Shown here piece by piece: positions 12,111 through 22,275 of a stretch of DNA of 64,000 nucleotides. Source of the DNA: Smallanthus sonchifolius (Eukaryota; Streptophyta; Magnoliopsida; Asterales; Asteraceae); contig CM042032.1 in the NCBI GenBank assembly GCA_023525975.1, forward strand, positions 17,800,001 to 17,864,000, given 5' to 3'. Below the pieces are notes generated by a model. That model saw only the letters and a program-made list of their open reading frames with translations. It was not told the origin of the DNA and made no database searches. Both the position numbers and the translations under genes were made by a program. How positions within the stretch are numbered: position 1 is the stretch's first letter; each line of letters opens with the position of its first letter.

Positions 12111-12128
12111 AAATAAGGGGAGGAGATT
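12111..12128 (+). other. Polypurine tract of the Tekay-like element
   Basis: AAGGGGAGGAGA runs to the base before the 3' LTR. An inverted repeat GGGTTTC/GAAACCC precedes it at about 12092-12110. Confidence 0.85.
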
Positions 12129-13845
12129 TGTAACGAACCAAAATCCGGGTCTCGTTATAAATAAATAAATAATTCTAATAAATATTATGGTGAAAATAGT
12201 ATTTTAGAAATAAGTTGAAACAAGCGGGTTTCAAGTTAGTAACGGGGATATACTAGTTTTAACTAGTTATGGAAGGAAATGGAAAAGATTGAAAGTAGAG
12301 GGGCTAAAGGTGAAACATGGCAAATCTGCCATATTTGACCTTTAGAAGTCAAAATTGACTTCATTTTGTTGTTAGATTATTGATAATCTAGCTAAACTAA
12401 AGGTGTAGGAAGGTGAACAACACCATGGAACCCTTTGATTTTGATTTTTGAAAGTTAGGGTTCATATGGAGGAAATTGGGGGTTTTGGGGTTTTGATGAA
12501 AAAAATGGTGAATTAATGAAGATTAAGTGTTTTTAAGATGTTAGACACTAGAACAAGCACCAAATTAACTTAATAATAATTTTTGAAAGAAGAATTAGTG
12601 TTAAGATTAAGTTAATGAAACTCAAGTAGGTGAGTTTGTGGTGAAAGAGGGTTTTTGGTTATGAGGATAACCCAAACGGGTCAATTTGGGTTGGAATTGG
12701 GAAATTGAGTTGTGAACTCAATTGTAATGAAATTTTGGTATATGTTAGATTACTAAACTAGGCGAATGTGTTTAGGTAATCAAATTGCAAAGCTTGAAAG
12801 CGGTGCGGGATCTTCTAACCCGAAAGGTAAGTGCTTTTGCACTTACTTAGTTTTGATGATAAATGAGTTTTATGCAATGTTGTATGTATAATGTGTAAAG
12901 TTGCATAATTTGTTATGTGGTATGAATGAGTATAAAATGGTATGCATAATTGAAGGAATGTAGTTATAGTATTTACACTATAATGGATATGTTGATATGG
13001 AGTTATGGTCTATGAACCATAATGGATAGAATGGATATGGAGTTATGGTCTAAGTACCATAATGGATAGATTAGTTATGGAGTTATGATCTCGTATCCTT
13101 TGGGATATGAAGTTATGGCCTACGTGCCATAATGGAAATGGAAAAGTGATAATGAAATGATGAAAGTAACTTGTAGGTGATATACAAGTGTATGAAATCC
13201 TTAATTGGCCAAATGGGTGTTAACGGGTCAAATGGGTGAAAGGTGTGAAAACAAGTTGTAATCACTTGTTTGTTATGTTTAACACATTACAATGGTAATA
13301 TGTTGACGAAATGCTAATGTATGAAACTATAATTGACCAAATAGAGGCAAACAGGTCAAATGGGTGAAAAGGGTGAAAACAAGTTGTAAATACTTGTTGG
13401 TTATGTTTATCTCATTACTAATGGTTATAAGTTTATGTGGTTATTCAGGGAAAGCTCCGAAATAGGTCAAGGTCAACGTCCAAGCTTGGAGTGTTCTCGT
13501 ATGCATTTTTGGTATATTGAGGATTTTCGTAAAATCCTTGTAAAGTGGTGTAATTTGGCACAAAAGTTATGTTTTGATGTAATCATATGTTGTCATGATG
13601 TTTTTGGTCAAAAATCTAAGTGTTGGTAAAGTTTTGATGTTAAGCAAAATGAAAAAGGTTGGAAAAATGGTTAAGTGTGAAAACTGCTGAAAACTGGAAA
13701 CATTATGAGAAAAAGGGTCTCTCGCGGGTCGCGAGAGTCCAGGAAGGATTCTCTCGCGGTACGCGAGAGGGTAAAAAAAAATAAAAAATTTCCTAGGTTA
13801 AGACTTCCGCGCGTTAAATTTTGTTTTTAAAAGTGGTGTGTTTCA
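12129..13845 (+). repeat. 3' LTR of the Tekay-like element (1717 bp)
   Basis: Near-identical to 5308-7219 apart from a roughly 210-bp internal deletion at about 12370 and an extra CTCTCGCG/CGCGAGAG palindrome at about 13752-13770. Followed by the CTAAG duplication at 13846-13850. Confidence 0.92.
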
Positions 13846-13850
13846 CTAAG

Positions 13851-14739
13851 TAAGGCTTTGGATTTACAAACTATTAAATCTTTATAAAAATGGCAATTTT
13901 GGGGCTTTTCGGTATAAAAATTTATTTTTAAACTTTTTATAAGTTTTCAACAGAAGTTTTTGTCATATTAAAAACTTAATTTTAAATATTTAATTTGGAT
14001 GCTAAGATCACATTAAAATCCTTTTTTCGGACGAAGTAGACTTTTGACTATTAACCGGACTTTACGCGCGTAAGGGCGCTTTTTGACGAACGAAACTGTG
14101 ACTTAATATTTTATCTTATAAAATTTTATAACTACTCATGTACTTTATTAAAAACTTAAACTTTAAGTTTTGAAGTCACGTAGTTATATAAAAGTCGGTT
14201 TTACAACTTAAGCAGTTAGTACGCGTATGCACGAGTTTTGGTTATGCAACCGATTACATAGCCACTTTTTGTTTTGTTGACTTGGTCACAACCTTTAGGA
14301 GTCCTAACTGCATCGTTTGTGTCCACTTGACCAGTAGGACCCGATTAGGACTTGGATTTTTCCAGTATTTTGTCGTCTGTGACGCAGTACTCGCTGCACT
14401 TTTCAGGTGAATTTTGCGGCCCCACTTTACTTACTGTTTACTGTTTTTTGGGTAAATTTGTTTCTTTATTTATTTTTAGTCACATGTTATAGGATACATT
14501 AATACATGAGTTATTTTTTTAATGCCTTAATGTCCCCGAATTTGGGCAATCAATTAGCTGAGCGTAGTCGTTGGGAATTTTGGGTAGTACTACATGGGTT
14601 GACACCCTCGCCCATGGTTAGTCGCGCCAACCGGACTTGTAAGGTCACTTGGACGCAGAGGTAGCCAATTTTTAGGCGGTTATTTGCATTAGACTTCCGT
14701 ATGGGGTTCCTTATTTTTATTTTGTCGAGGCTTTGATTG
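13851..14739 (+). repeat. Middle slice of the family-3 LTR-like host sequence
   Basis: Non-coding continuation of 3965-5307 across the Tekay-like insertion. It ends with GATTG (14735-14739), one copy of the target duplication of the solo LTR. Confidence 0.45.
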
Positions 14740-17130
14740 TGCAACGAACCAACTTTCGGGTTTATAATATAATATGTTAAACATATTATAAGAGTATAAA
14801 TAAATAAAAATGAAAGTGGAAGGTTTGTTGTAAAAGGTGAAATTTATCAACTTTGGACTAGAGGAGTCAAAATTGGATGTTTAGGGGCTGAAACGTAACT
14901 TTTAAAAATTCTGGATTTGATTAGGGGGTGGTTGCAAAACACACATTGTGTGTGTGTGTTTGTCTCTTGAAAGAAAGGAAGAAAATGGAGATGGCTAAAA
15001 TCAAAGATTAAGGTGTTTGTATGAAGAATCTGGATGACTAGAGGTGTTCATCTTCTTCCAAACATCAAGTAAGTAGCTTTACCATCTCTAAACCTTCATC
15101 AATGGTGTTCTTGGTGGGTTTTTGTAGAAATACGAATTTGGGGCTGTTCTGTTGAATTAAAGGATTAATAACTTGTTAAAAGTTATAATCTAGCTTGGTT
15201 AATGGTAATGGAAGGTAGATAACTTCATCTAAACAACCAATTTGGTGATTCAAGAACTAGGGTTCTTAAGGGAAATTTGGGGGTTTTCAATATGATGATG
15301 TTTAAATGATAATTTGGTGGTTGATAAATGTCTATGGTGTTAAAAGACACATTATTATGTAAGAAACCCAATCTAATTTGATGATTTGATAATTAGGGTT
15401 CTTGAGGTGAAAATTTAGGGGTTTTTGATTGGGAAGGTTTAAATGGTGAATTGGAGTTTGGTAAATGTTTATGGTGTTGATAAACTCATTAAATAGTAGA
15501 AACCTCAATCAAATGGTGAATCAAGAACCTTTGGTAATTGGGTAAAATTAGATGAAACCCAAACGGGTCAACTTGGGTTGAAAGTTGATTGTTGGGTGTT
15601 GGAGGTTTGGTTAAGGTTTTGTTAACCAACTTAAGTTAGGGTGTTGATATTTATATCATAGATGTGTCTTGAATCTCAATTTGGTGAATGAATTGAGATC
15701 ATAAGATTTCTAAAATGCAAGTTGATTGCTAGGTTATCAAGGTGCTAAAGGAGCTAGCTTGAAGATCATGGGATCCTTCTTAGCAAAAAGGTAAGTGCTT
15801 TGCACTTACTTAGTAATGATAGGTGGTAGTAAATGCACATATTTGATATACATGTTGACTTTGTTGATAATCATATATACAAATGTGTGTATGTTGATTT
15901 GGTGAAATTGCATATGGTGTAAATATGCAAAGGGTGGGTGCTTAAGGTGCTTGAGGTCTATGAACATCCAAATGTCGTATGGTAGCCATAGTCATGGAAT
16001 TATTTATGAGTTATTTGGCGTCATTTTTATGTCTATATTGAATGTACGTGTAGGGTGATTAAGATTGTAATTGAAGTCTTTGAACTTCAAAAGTTAAAAT
16101 GGTGAATTTGGGATCTTTGAATCCCACATGTTGGTAAATAAAGTATGGGGTATAAAGATAGTTTGCATTGTGTGTGTACACTTGTTTGTATGTTTAAGGT
16201 TGGTATTTGAAGTCTAAGAACCTCACACGTGGTAATTGAGGTCATGAACTTAATTTGTATTATTGTTGCTTGAAGTCTTGAACTTCACTATCGTCGTGGT
16301 GATTTGAGGTCTTTGAACCTCGCATGGGGGAGTTAATATGATATCATATAGAGGAGTTTGAAGTCTAAGAACCTGCCAAGGTAGTTATTTGAGGTCATGA
16401 ACTTCACAAGTCATTTTGTGGTATTTGAAGTGTAAGAAGCTCACATGAAAGTTAATTGAGGTCATGAACTTCACGTAGTCGGTTGTGGTGCATTGGGGTC
16501 TTTAGAACCTCATAAAGAAGTACAGTAGGGATGTAAGGTATTTAAAACATTCACAAGAGGTTGTTGGTGGTTTAAAACGACTAGGGGTCGAGTCAGGAGG
16601 GTAGAAAATGCCAAAACTGCAAATTTGGGGTTAGCTGGTATAGGGCTGGTCTCTGGGACGCCCCTGGGTTTCTGGGACACCCCAGGTGGAACGCCTGGTG
16701 TCTCTGGGACGCCCTCCCAAGTGGGACGCCCGTTGTCTAAATTTTGAGTTTTATTCCTAGGATGCTTTGGGGGGGTCTTGAGACTTGTTGTATCATTACT
16801 AATGGTTATTTTGTGGTGTTTCATTATAGGTAAAGCTCAGGTATGATGTCTCGCATCAAGCTTCGCGTTGATTGGATTCTCAACTTTTTGGATGGTTGTA
16901 TATGTTCGGAGTTATGACTCACTGTTAGGAGTCACCTAACTTGTTTTGAACTATCTCTTGGATGTTAAAACTTGTTGTTATTTTGAGATGTCGGCCGGTT
17001 GTTTTTAAAGAAATCCATGTCGTTGTCGTTTTGTCATAATTAACATGTGTCGTTTGTCTAGGGCGTTTTATGGGACCTAAATTCCGCGTATTTTGGAAGT
17101 TAAATTTGGTTAAAAATTTTGGGTGTTACA
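14740..17130 (+). repeat. Solo LTR of Gypsy family 2 (2391 bp)
   Basis: It starts TGCAACGAACC and ends GTGTTACA, with GATTG directly on both sides (14735-14739 and 17131-17135). No internal region or second LTR is adjacent, so an element was reduced by LTR-LTR recombination. It matches the 3' LTR at 50005-52363 along its length. Inside are an array of GAAGT/ACTTC-type hairpins (about 15955-16510) and a GC-rich block of GGGACGCC repeats (16655-16735). Confidence 0.88.
16071..16505. repeat. Hairpin array in the family-2 LTR
   Basis: Perfect or near-perfect inverted repeats with loops of CTNNGA type: TTGAAGT/ACTTCAA (16071-16090), GGGAT/ATCCC (16110-16125) and GAGGT/ACCTC (16306-16321), plus others with one mismatch or a G-T pair. 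Stem bases change in pairs while the loop is kept. Confidence 0.75.
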
Positions 17131-17246
17131 GATTGCGGCTCATGGTAATATGTTGTCTAATACATGTGTACTTGATCAACGAATTTTTGATCACATTGGA
17201 TTTTTATCAGAAACTTTTTATAGAGTCGCAAAACCTGGGAACTCAC
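17131..17246 (+). repeat. Family-3 LTR slice between two insertions
   Basis: Matches 52364-52480. It ends with CTCAC (17242-17246), the left target duplication of the Athila-like element; the sequence resumes at 23935. Confidence 0.7.
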
Positions 17247-18904
17247 TGATGTGTTGCAAAGCACACAAGCATTTATGTCCTATTTCGTATCGTTTTTGTA
17301 TAGTTTTAGAGTCATTTTGAGTCGTTTATGTTTAGTACTAAGTTGTGCCATGGTTTGTAGGTAATCGAGTGAGTTTGGAGCTTAAACGAGCAAGATATGC
17401 GAAGGCACGAGCGAAAGAGAAAAACGGATAAAAGATCAAAACATTCTGTAAATGAGGGTGCCTCGCGGTACGCGAGACATGAGAGCCTTACACTTCGTGG
17501 TACGCGAGGGACGTGAAAACTCCGCCCGACTATTTTGACTCTCGCGGTACGCGAGAGACTTGTTCTCTAGGCCTCGCGGTACCCGGGAGACCCCAATGTC
17601 GGCAATTTTAGCTATTTTTAAGGTATAAAAGCTTAAGTCCATTTCTAGGGTTAGGGAGACGATTCTAGACGAAAAAGGTTGAAGATTTTTGGAGATTTTG
17701 AGTGGGAGAAGTCACAAGGGATCAAGAATTGAAGTGTTGGATGCGTGGATCGATTGGATTATCATCTTTTCGGTTTATGTTTCTTATCTTTTGCTTTTTG
17801 ATTCATCTATCTTGCACTATGATTCTGAATATTAGACTTTGTGTTGATGTTTTGATGATGGTAGTAGGTTAGATTTCTTGAACTACCAAGATTTTGATGA
17901 TTATGTTTTGTTAATTAGTTTGAATTCGGATTTCAGTTTCTTTTTGATGGATTAACGTTAAGGTAAAGAACTTGGTTTTGTTTGATGAGATGTTTATGCA
18001 TATTTTATCTTCATTTATGATCTATTGAATGTTCCATATGCTGCTTTGTGAATGTCTTTCATGTATGGTTGCATATTAGGTCACTCGCTGTGTGCATGTG
18101 ATTAGTTTATGGTCTACTGACGTCGTATCCATAGGAACATCGATTGAGAGTCTATTAGGATTGAGTATTCCGCCTGCTACAATAGCTGAGTGGTGAGAAG
18201 TTGTCTGCTAATCTGTGGTGATAGGGTTTTTAGGTTAACTGCTCGGAAAGGAGGGTTCCTAGGGTTTCTTAGCATTCAGTGTTATTATGTGTCTAGTCAA
18301 GTGAATTCAAGTTACTCCTTGCAATGAAAGGTGTATTGAGATAGTGAGACTGAGAGGTAATATGTCTAGCGAGTACTTTAGTGTTGTTTGAGATAGCTGA
18401 GAGGTGATCCAACAAACTGGTGAGTTTTACACGTCCTTTAGGGTTTCCTTTTTGGTCACACCTGGAGAATGATCAGGGATCCACTAGGTTGTCTAAGTGT
18501 GTCATATTTTAAGAGCTCGGTTCCATCATAGTTTCCGTATCCGAGAGATTTCCAAGGTACATGCATTGGATTCAAGGTCTAGGTAGTGCTTTCCCCATTT
18601 GTGAGTTGTCTAAAGTTTCTTGCTTTCTGTTTGGTGTCGTTAGATAGAGAGTTCCATTAGTTATAGTTACACAAAACCCCCCAAATATAATTCAGTTTAG
18701 TTAGTTGAGTCAGAGTCTAGATAGAGTTGTCGCTAGTGTCTCGTGGGTTCGATATCCGGACTTCATTTGACTTTCCTACATTGATCGGTACACTTGCCGG
18801 TTATGTGCTCTAGTATTAGGTTGAGTCTAGATTTATAAATTTAAAGCTAGAGTGTCTAGGTTAGGTTTTATAGGTAGTTTTTATAGACCGTCCAGCACAC
18901 ATCA
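17247..18904 (+). repeat. 5' LTR of the Athila-like element
   Basis: It begins TGATGTGTTGCAAAG and ends AGCACACATCA. It contains four CTCGCG/CGCGAG-type palindromes (17460-17592) and a TATAAAA box at 17624-17630. Confidence 0.9.
17460..17630 (+). promoter_or_regulatory. Palindrome array and TATA box in the Athila-like 5' LTR
   Basis: Copies of CTCGCG-GTA-CGCGAG and variants lie at about 17461, 17493, 17541 and 17574. TATAAAA follows about 32 bp after the last. The 3' LTR repeats the arrangement at 22490-22660. Promoter activity is inferred from position. Confidence 0.6.
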
Positions 18905-18910
18905 AGTTTT

Positions 18911-18928
18911 TGGCGCCGTTTCCGGGGA
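18911..18928 (+). other. Primer-binding site of the Athila-like element
   Basis: TGGCGCCGTTTCCGGGGA lies 6 bp after the LTR end. This is close to the PBS usual for Athila/Tat elements and differs from the tRNA-iMet type of the other elements here. Confidence 0.85.
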
Positions 18929-19161
18929 CACTTAGGCGATAGCGTATCTAACTTTGATTGAACTTAACTGATTATTTGGTCTTATTTGTGTCTTGAGTCG
19001 TTGAGCGTCTAGGGTCTGTGTCTTTTCTTTGTTTTTAGTGAGTCTCTATAGATATCTGTTTATTTGCTTAGCTTAGTATTTTTCTTAGTTATTTTTTTTT
19101 ATTTTTAAATATATCTGGTGCCCGTGATCTTTTTGTTTGAGTGTCCATTGTAGGGATTTAT

Positions 19162-19914
19162 ATGGAGCGTTATTACGGGAACAGCTACCAAGGACATTAT
19201 TTTGCTCAAAGGGATTAATACGTGAACATGTGGTGAGAGGTTTGTGGAGGTTCCCATTACACTCAGAATTGCTCCAATTTATCGGGGTACTCCACAGACT
19301 ACTATGGTAATCCTCATCCGCATCCACAGTCATATGAGAGCTATGAACGAGAGGTAAGCCCGTCCTTGATTAAAAGCCACAACGCCTTATTAGAGACTTG
19401 TAATAAATGGATGGAGGAGATAGAAGAGAGAAAGAGAGCTCAAGCTGAGAAGACCCCACTCTGGGAAGAGTTGCTTCAACAATCGAATGACATGCTTGCT
19501 CAAATGATAGAGAATAAGAGAATTAATGAGGAACAAAGAAGGATCGAACAAGAAGAGTATAGGGAACAAGAGGAGAAACTCTGTAGAATAGAGGTACTTG
19601 AAGCTGAATATCAGGAGATGTGTGCAAATTATCGAGGGGAGAGTTCGTCTTGCAACACGAAGCTGACCACAGATGAAGATGATGATGTGTTTTTTGCTAG
19701 TCCACGTAGTTCCACACAAGTCCCACATCTAGGTAAGTTTTCTGACTCTACTGTCGATTGTGACAACCTTTGTTCACCAGATCCTATACAAGATCACATA
19801 TTTCAGTATAAATCCTTACACTTGTCTTGTGAGATTGAGTCAGTGCAGGAAATACAGGTTGAAGAAACAGTCCAGGACAAGCAAAGGAAAGTGCATGAGA
19901 TAATGAGCACTTAA
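19162..19914 (+). pseudogene. Gag-like coiled-coil ORF, first part
   Basis: An ATG at 19162 is in frame with the long open stretch 19366-19914, interrupted by TAA at 19216 and TGA at 19234. A Cys-Gly-Gly-Ser-His box with a later Cys near 19245-19275 may be a relic of a zinc knuckle. From 19366 on, 182 codons are rich in Glu, Lys and Arg with heptad leucines (EEIEERKRAQAEK, RRIEQEEYREQEEK), then turn acidic and serine-rich. No enzyme motif is seen. Inside an element without pol, I infer a reduced gag or accessory protein; function is unknown. Confidence 0.55.
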
Positions 19915-19988
19915 TGGACCCGTTTAAGCAAGGCCGAGCAGCTTACATCCTAGAATAAAATGGTAAGCTTACGGACGAGCTAGCAAGT

Positions 19989-20624
19989 TTGAAGCTAGCT
20001 AGAGAAACGGAGACTTTAACAGAAAAGGCGCAAGTCAAAAGTGTACAACACTTTGTGCAAGACCCACCTCCGGTTCCTACACCCCAGAATTACGGACTAA
20101 AGCCCATCGAGGACAGTTTCTTCAGTGACGATGAGATAGAGATAGAAGAGTCCTCATATGAAACTGTGGGTGATGGTCTAGGTAAGTTTTCAGAACCTGT
20201 CTTTATTCAGTATGATTGTGACATCCCTGAGTCATTTAATTTTCCGGATGACGAGCTTGAGTCTTCGAATATACTTGATAATTTACGCTTGTTCTTTGAG
20301 AATGATGTGATGCAGGAACTAGAGAGCGAGGACCGGTGCATCGAAGAGGGTCTACTAGAGTCGGATTAGCAAGAAGAGGAGCAGGTCCCATCTTGGGAAA
20401 GTGAATTTGGAGACGAGTTGGGGGGCCTACCGACTCCTAGTGAAGAAAATTTCGACCCACTTAGCGACCTAAAATTACTTGAAGATCTGTTGTATCAAGA
20501 GCCAAGTGTGGGGAGGAAAGAAGAGGTGCAAGTGCAGGAGGTTATTAACGAACCACAAATAGAGGTGGTGTCGGACCCACCACGTTGCACCCGAGAGAGA
20601 GAAACAAAAAGCCCGTTGAGGTAG
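19989..20624 (+). pseudogene. Acidic ORF, second part
   Basis: A different frame from 19162-19914, open from 19989 with an in-frame TAG at 20367-20369 and a stop at 20624. Very acidic (DDEIEIEES, ESEDRCIEEG), with a LGKFSEP motif that echoes LGKFSDS near the end of the first part, suggesting an internal repeat. A further frame (20585-20767) carries a basic, Arg/Pro-rich tail, so the original protein probably crossed both frames. No known domain recognised. Confidence 0.5.
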
Positions 20625-20769
20625 TAAATGGTGGATCGCCACCCAGATCAGCACGACCACGGGACAAGGCACAGAGACGTATGGACCAGCATGTTGTGAA
20701 GGTCCAGGGATGGTCACAAAAGGACCATAGGATGCGATATACTGAAGATGATCATGTACCACATTAAAT

Positions 20770-22275
20770 GCCACGCATCAGTTTTGGTCCAGGTAAGTTT
20801 AAGTATTGGTGGACCGACCCGTTTAGATTTTTTAAAACCCATTTAAGGTCTACCAATAGAGTTTTTCAAATCGGTGGTAGACCAATCATACTAAACGGGT
20901 CGGACGGGGGCGGATAAAGGAGAAACCTCCTGATTAGGTTTCGTGCTCGGGTTAGAACCTGAGTGTATAATTTGTATAAGTTTTGGTTTTATTTTGAGTC
21001 TGTTTGATACTGTTTGGGTTTGCTGTGAGATTTATTTTGCAGGTATAGATCACAATGTTCGTACTCAATCTTCATTCGGACGGGATCGATTCAAATCTTA
21101 TATTCATGTAAAGGGAACAAGACAGAGTGTTTGTGCAAGCCGCGAATGAAATGTTATACGGTTGCACCAGTGGAAGAACGAAGCTGCACAGAATCATGCT
21201 ATCATTACCAGCTAAGTCGTTTCCACTCTACTATTTTTTTTTTTTTTTGAGTCTTTATTTTTATTTTTCGTTGTTTCTCGGTTCACATCGGGGACAATGT
21301 GCGTTTCAAGTGTGGGGATGGGAGATTGCGTCTTATTTTAGTTTGTTTAGGTTGTTTTCTTTAAAAATATACAAAATACAAAAAATTTGAGAAATATTTT
21401 AAAAAAATATCCTTTGAATTAGAGTTTTTGCAATCTAAATGGAAGATGATAGGTATATCTGGAAATGCTGTTGAGTTTTAAATGAAAATAAATGATAGAA
21501 AACATGTCTAAATTGTGATGTTTTGGTAGACCCAACCGATTTGATTGCTTAAATATCATGTGTGTGTTGAAACTGCAACTATCAACATAGGGTGATAGGT
21601 ACCACGTTAAGTTAAATTTTAGAGGTTTTTAAAATTCTTTGGCACACCATTCTGTTTTTATGAGAATAAATCTGAGTTTCAGTGGCGCCCGCATCCATAT
21701 GTCCATAATTCATGAGCTTATTTGTTAGAAACTGAGTTTTGCTTATGTGTTACCCTCCGGGATGGCCACATGGATAAAACGCCTCTAAGTGATTATTTGG
21801 TGCTTAATTGATAAACTGCATCCTATGTGCTACCTTTTGGGATGGTTACCTGGGAGACGCACCACTAGGTGAGGTTGATTCATACATTTGATTGTGCCCA
21901 TTGACATTTCATTCCATATTTCATCCTAATTTCTAAAAACTATAAAATCTTAGTTTAACGTGGTGGGAGAAATCTATACGGTTTAACCCGTGCCTAAACA
22001 TGACCTTGAGACAGGATTAGGTAGAGCTATAGCTTTTGAGTGTGAGATCCATAGATAGATTGATATGCTTGGTAATGTAGAATTTAGAGCACAAACGGGG
22101 GCTTGATAGTTGGTGTTGGGTTTAATCGGACCAAAATATCATTTATTGCATTTTAACGCGTGATTATATCTATGCTAATGTAATTTATAAGATTGTTAAA
22201 GCTTGTATTCCAGTTGTGATTCCAGTGCAGAGGTCTTTTTTGAGAATGGAAAAAGGGTTAAGTGTGGGGATGTTT
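20770..22275 (+). other. Non-coding 3' interior of the Athila-like element
   Basis: No supportable ORF. It includes a T-run (21233-21249), the conserved GGGGACAATGTG and AGTGTGGGGATG blocks (21290-21318), two copies of a roughly 25-bp GGGATGG-centred motif (about 21748 and 21827), and a second AGTGTGGGGATG just before the 3' LTR that probably serves as the polypurine tract. Confidence 0.6.

Larger units (their letters stand above)
5308..13845 (+). mobile_element. Ty3/Gypsy chromovirus (Tekay-like) retrotransposon, structurally complete, coding-defective
   Basis: Both LTRs, a primer-binding site, polypurine tract, gag, protease, RT, RNase H, integrase and a C-terminal chromodomain are present in Gypsy order, bounded by a CTAAG duplication. 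The chromodomain places it with the chromoviruses. The long LTR, TGTAACGAACC start and zinc-knuckle pattern fit the Tekay/Del group (inference). At least two nonsense changes and several frameshifts break the coding region, so this copy could move only with helper proteins. Confidence 0.9.
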
